From: JAEKLB01 sp050249235
Lineage (GTDB): Bacteria > Actinomycetota > Acidimicrobiia > Acidimicrobiales > CADCSY01
NCBI GenBank assembly: GCA_050249235.1
Contig: JBFWQW010000089.1
Coordinates: 1-11,691 of the forward strand
Length of the DNA: 11,691 nt
Reading direction: 5' to 3'
The notes below the pieces were generated by a model, which saw only the letters and a list, made by a program, of their open reading frames with translations, ran no database searches and had not been told where the DNA came from. This document shows, one piece after another, positions 9,367 to 11,691 of the stretch (position 1 is the stretch's first letter; each line of letters begins with the position of its first letter). The position numbers were made by a program, and so were the translations under genes.

Positions 9367-9399
9367 CTGGTGGTTCGTAGGTTTCGACCTCACCACCAG
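9367..9399 (+). repeat. Spacer hairpin with UUCG tetraloop
   Basis: CTGGTGG (9367-9373) pairs with CCACCAG (9393-9399). An inner stem AGGT (9379-9382) pairs with ACCT (9387-9390) around TTCG (9383-9386). Strand asymmetry of the internal loop is 5 against 2 nt. It lies 22 nt before the 16S processing stem arm and probably forms early in the spacer RNA. Confidence 0.7.
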
Positions 9400-9421
9400 C
9401 CCGTTCGGGGCGACCGGTCCC

Positions 9422-9450
9422 TCCTCTGTTCCGTTTTTTGGGTGCGCTGC
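9422..9450 (+). repeat. 3' arm of the 16S rRNA processing stem
   Basis: This is the complement of the leader segment 7527-7555 (29 bp with one U-U mismatch and two G-U pairs). Cleavage here would release pre-16S RNA and leave the remaining spacer with pre-23S RNA. Confidence 0.88.
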
Positions 9451-9461
9451 TTTGTCGCGCC

Positions 9462-9495
9462 TGTTCCTTGAGAGTTGGATAGCAAGCACGAGCAT
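9462..9495 (+). promoter_or_regulatory. Conserved boxA-like/23S processing element in the spacer
   Basis: The segment reads TGTTCCTTGAGAGTTGGATA and then GCAAGCACGAGCATC. It closely follows the actinobacterial spacer consensus recalled from mycobacteria (TTTGAGAACTGGATAG followed by CGAGCATC), which is assigned to antitermination and to one side of the 23S processing stem. The 3' partner after the 23S gene is outside the window. Confidence 0.65.
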
Positions 9496-10050
9496 CTTTT
9501 TTTCGAGCTGAATTCCAAGCTACAAAGAGCCAACGGTGGATGCCTTGGCGCCTGATGCCGATGAAGGACGTGGGTGACTGCGAAAAGCCGCGGGGAGGTG
9601 TCGACCAACCGTCGATCCGCGGATGTCCGAATGGGGAAACCCGGCACCCGTCATGGGGTGTCACTCCAGCCTGAACACATAGGGCTGTGAGAGGGAACCG
9701 GGGGAATTGAAACATCTGAGTACCCCGAGGAAGAGAAAGCAACAGCGACTCCCTGAGTAGCGGCGAGCGAAACGGGAATAGCCCAAACCTGACTGGTGGT
9801 AAAGCCTGGTGGCGTTGCCAGTTGGGGGTAGTGGGACCTGACAGTGAGAGCACCAGATCTCACACAGAGTTACAAATCCGATGTGTAGTGGAAGCGTTTT
9901 GGAACGTCGCGCCACAGTGGGTAACAGCCCCGTACACGAAACACACTCGGACTCTGGTCGGTGTTCCCAAGTAGCGCCGGAACCGTGAAAGTCGGCGTGA
10001 ATCTGCGAGGACCACCTCGTAAGGCTACGTACATTCAGGCGACCGATAGC

Positions 10051-10086
<36 letters not shown>

Positions 10087-10654
10087 GGGAGGGGAGTGAA
10101 ATAGTACCTGAAACCGTTGGTTTACAAACAGTCAAAGCGTCGTGCTGTTTTCGAACAGCGCCGCGATGGCGTGCCTTTTGAAGAATGAGCCAGCGAGTTA
10201 CCGTGTGTGGCGAGGTTAACCAGAGATGGGGAGCCGGAGCGAAAGCGAGTCTGAACAGGGCGTTCAGTCGCATGCGGTAGACCCGAAGCCGAGTGATCTT
10301 GCCATGGGCAGGCTGAAGCGGGGGTAAGACCCCGTGAAGGGCCGAACCCACCAGGGTTGAAAACCTGGGGGATGACCTGTGGTAAGGGGTGAAAGGCCAA
10401 TCAAACTCGGTGATAGCTGGTTCTCCCCGAAATGCATTTAGGTGCAGCGTCGGGTGTTCAGCAGTGGAGGTAGAGCACTGGATGGGTTAGGGGGCCTACA
10501 AGCTTACCGACCCCAGCCAAACTCCGAATGCCATTGCTCCAGAGCCCGGCAGTGAGACCATGGGGGATGAGCTTCATGGTCGAAAGGGAAACAGCCCAGA
10601 CCGCCAGCTAAGGCCCCAAATTCTAGGCTAAGTGGAAAACGATGTGGGATTGCC

Positions 10655-10726
<72 letters not shown>

Positions 10727-11009
10727 CCTGCGCGGACAATGTAACGGGGCTCAAGCCTAGAGCCGAAGCTGCGGATGCATCCGCAAGGGTGCGTGGTAGG
10801 GGAGCGTCGATCTTGCAGAGAAGCGGCGGTGGAAACCGTCGTGGAGCGTGGTCGAGTGCGAATGCTGGCATGAGTAGCGAGAGAGGGGTGAGAAACCCCT
10901 CCGCCGTAAGCCCAAGGGTTCCTGGGGAAGGCTAATCCCCCCAGGGTGAGTCGGGAGCTAAGGCGAGGCCGAGAGGCGTAGTCGATGCACAACTGGTTGA
11001 TATTCCAGT

Positions 11010-11120
11010 ACCACCATGTCCGCGTCCATGCCGGACCACGGTTGCTAAGGGGCTGTGAGCTCCCTCCTTCGGGAGAGGCTCATGAACCGACCCACTGAGG
11101 CGAGGCAAGCAATGAGGGGA
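11010..11120 (+). other. Extra helix in 23S domain III typical of high-G+C Gram-positives
   Basis: Between GTTGATATTCCAGTACC and GACGCAGGAGGGTAGG the sequence carries about 100 nt that E. coli lacks, including a hairpin CTCCC/GGGAG (about 11059-11075). An insertion at this place (between helices 54 and 55) is a known marker of high-G+C Gram-positive bacteria, and the flanks match the mycobacterial arrangement as I recall it. The boundaries are approximate. Confidence 0.7.
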
Positions 11121-11579
11121 CGCAGGAGGGTAGGTGAACCCAGGCGTTGGTTGTCCTGGGGTAAGCGAGTAGGGAGGGCACTAGGGAAATCCGGGGCCCA
11201 CGAATCCTGAGACGCGATGCCGAGCCGTTCAGGCGAAGTCACTGATCCCATGCTGCCTAGAAAAGCCTCTAGCGAGTTGACATGGTGCCCGTACCCCAAA
11301 CCGACACAGGTGGGCGGGTAGAGAATACCAAGGCGATCGGGAGAACTGTGGTTAAGGAACTCGGCAAAATACCTCCGTAACTTCGGGAGAAGGAGGACCC
11401 CAGTAGCGTGACGTACCTCGCGTCCTGAGCGTGAAGGGGTCGCAGAGACCAGGGGAAAGCGACTGTTTACTAAAAACACAGCAGCGTGCGAAGTCGTAAG
11501 ACGATGTATACGCTGTGACGCCTGCCCGGTGCCGGAAGGTTATGGGGAAGGGTAAGTCCGCAAGGGCGAAGCTCTGAAC

Positions 11580-11671
<92 letters not shown>

Positions 11672-11691
11672 CGACTTTCCTACTGTCTCAA

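Noticed and set aside
9496..9512. T-run after the spacer element as an intrinsic terminator
   Set aside because: There is no stable hairpin immediately before it, and termination there would separate 16S from 23S transcription.
9347..9853. Antisense open frame in the spacer and 23S gene, with a sequence often annotated as a hypothetical protein
   Set aside because: Segments such as FPLTALCVQAGVTPH are the known false translation of the 23S complementary strand found in many genomes. Other frames within 7752-11691 are rejected for the same reason.

Overview
The window looks like a chromosomal segment from a high-G+C actinobacterium. The protein-coding part (1-7322) is very G+C-rich, with G/C in most third positions and GTG as the apparent start of five of the seven complete genes. 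The 16S rRNA sequence and the extra helix in domain III of the 23S rRNA fit Actinobacteria. From memory of related 16S sequences I lean to class Acidimicrobiia (Iamia/Ilumatobacter-like); this placement is inference and was not computed.

Region 1 (1-5432) is the distal part of an arginine biosynthesis operon, all on the + strand: the 3' end of argB, then argD, argF, argR, argG and argH. Together they take N-acetylglutamate-phosphate through acetylornithine and, given a separate deacetylation step outside the window, ornithine to citrulline, argininosuccinate and arginine. The arginine repressor gene lies inside the operon, which suggests feedback on its own transcription unit. Packing is extreme: argB/argD, argF/argR and argG/argH overlap by 4 nt (GTGA), and the other junctions are 3 to 11 nt. 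The end of argR is unusual: a 24-bp tandem repeat encodes a low-complexity tail and runs directly into the Shine-Dalgarno sequence of argG.

Region 2 (5444-7322) continues without a visible promoter into mpg, a 3-methyladenine-type DNA glycosylase, and tyrS, tyrosyl-tRNA synthetase. The order argBDFRGH followed by mpg and tyrS recalls the Mycobacterium tuberculosis layout, where the same genes occur in that order but with a large insertion between argH and mpg.

Region 3 (7323-11691) is the start of an rRNA operon in the same orientation: a strong candidate promoter 49 nt after the tyrS stop, a leader of about 345 nt rich in hairpins with a boxB/boxA-like element, a complete 16S rRNA gene, a short spacer of about 237 nt with no tRNA gene, and the first three quarters of the 23S rRNA gene, cut by the window end. 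A 29-bp near-perfect complementarity between leader and spacer forms the 16S processing stalk.

Overall this is a housekeeping region. I did not find a new defence, mobile or biosynthetic system. The points most worth a second look are the argR tail repeat, the overlap of the boxA-like element with the 16S processing stem, and the minimal gap between the arginine/tyrS unit and the rRNA promoter.
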